Shown one piece after another: positions 40,001 to 40,001 of a DNA stretch of 40,001 nt. Position 1 is the first letter of the stretch, and every line of letters starts with the position of its first letter. The DNA is from Treponema sp. (GTDB taxonomy: Bacteria > Spirochaetota > Spirochaetia > Treponematales > Treponemataceae), in NCBI GenBank assembly GCA_024681195.1, contig JAILBH010000055.1:1-40001 (forward strand), given 5' to 3'. The position numbers and the translations under genes were made by a program. The notes under the pieces are model-generated. The model ran no database searches. It had not been told where the DNA came from and worked only from the letters and a program-made list of their open reading frames with translations.

Positions 40001-40001
40001 G

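Noticed and set aside
1-40001. CRISPR array, phage or transposon
   Set aside because: No regularly spaced repeats with unique spacers, no cas, integrase, transposase, terminase or capsid-like genes. Only short palindromic elements were seen.

Overview
The window looks like chromosomal DNA from a treponeme-type spirochaete, probably a host-associated free-sugar user related to rumen or gut Treponema. This is inferred from gene content: many exported lipoproteins with short lipoboxes, a cytidylate kinase end directly before ribosomal protein S1, a YesM/YesN-type two-component system beside a galactose-family ABC transporter, GGDEF proteins, and a SufCBDSU iron-sulfur cluster. The genetic code is standard. 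No phage, transposase, integrase, rRNA or CRISPR array is visible. The window is almost fully coding; the longest gap is about 204 bases.

Layout. 1-1.6 kb: the end of a GGDEF protein, then a convergent membrane-anchored S41-type protease. 1.7-3.0 kb: a long palindromic element and NADP-type isocitrate dehydrogenase. 3.0-10.2 kb, minus strand: a four-gene exported cluster made of a 1287-residue and a 758-residue fibronectin-III-like lipoprotein, a small lipoprotein and a periplasmic or outer-membrane beta-rich protein. 10.3-19.3 kb: a sugar-sensing and uptake module. A periplasmic-binding lipoprotein, a YesM-type kinase and a YesN-type AraC regulator read rightward, and they meet a leftward transporter operon (binding protein, terminator, ATPase, two permeases). 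The transporter promoter carries a 22-bp-spaced repeat that is a good candidate operator for the regulator. 19.3-24.0 kb: glutamate racemase with a GC-rich in-frame insert, a small zinc-ribbon protein, a pentapeptide-like protein, an MBL-fold hydrolase, a membrane-anchored HExxH protein and an unknown protein. 24.0-28.1 kb: ilvN, bifunctional aspartate kinase/homoserine dehydrogenase (thrA), and a DEDDh exonuclease. 28.1-35.6 kb: a membrane protein with a degenerate GGDEF domain, divergent from sufC-sufB-sufD, then an unrelated reverse-strand gene, then sufS and sufU. 35.6-40.0 kb: tRNA-Arg(TCT), then on the minus strand rpsA, a degenerate sigma-54-activator-like regulator, a TPR protein and a lipoprotein, with the end of cmk at the right edge.

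Two themes cross the window. First, at least nine first-of-unit genes have a -10 box only 6-9 bases before the ATG (six with a 17-bp-spaced -35, three with an extended TGn -10), which predicts leaderless or near-leaderless mRNAs. Genes inside operons, and a few first genes, carry ordinary Shine-Dalgarno sites instead. Second, several families of small palindromic elements sit between or inside genes. These are a GC-rich block inside murI, elements with the core TTCGACAnGCTCA at three loci (one in-frame in a coding sequence), and a separate long palindrome before icd. No single novel defence or metabolic system stands out. The best candidates for new biology are the leaderless promoter architecture, the gene-invading palindromes, the degenerate enhancer-binding protein and the FN3 lipoprotein cluster.
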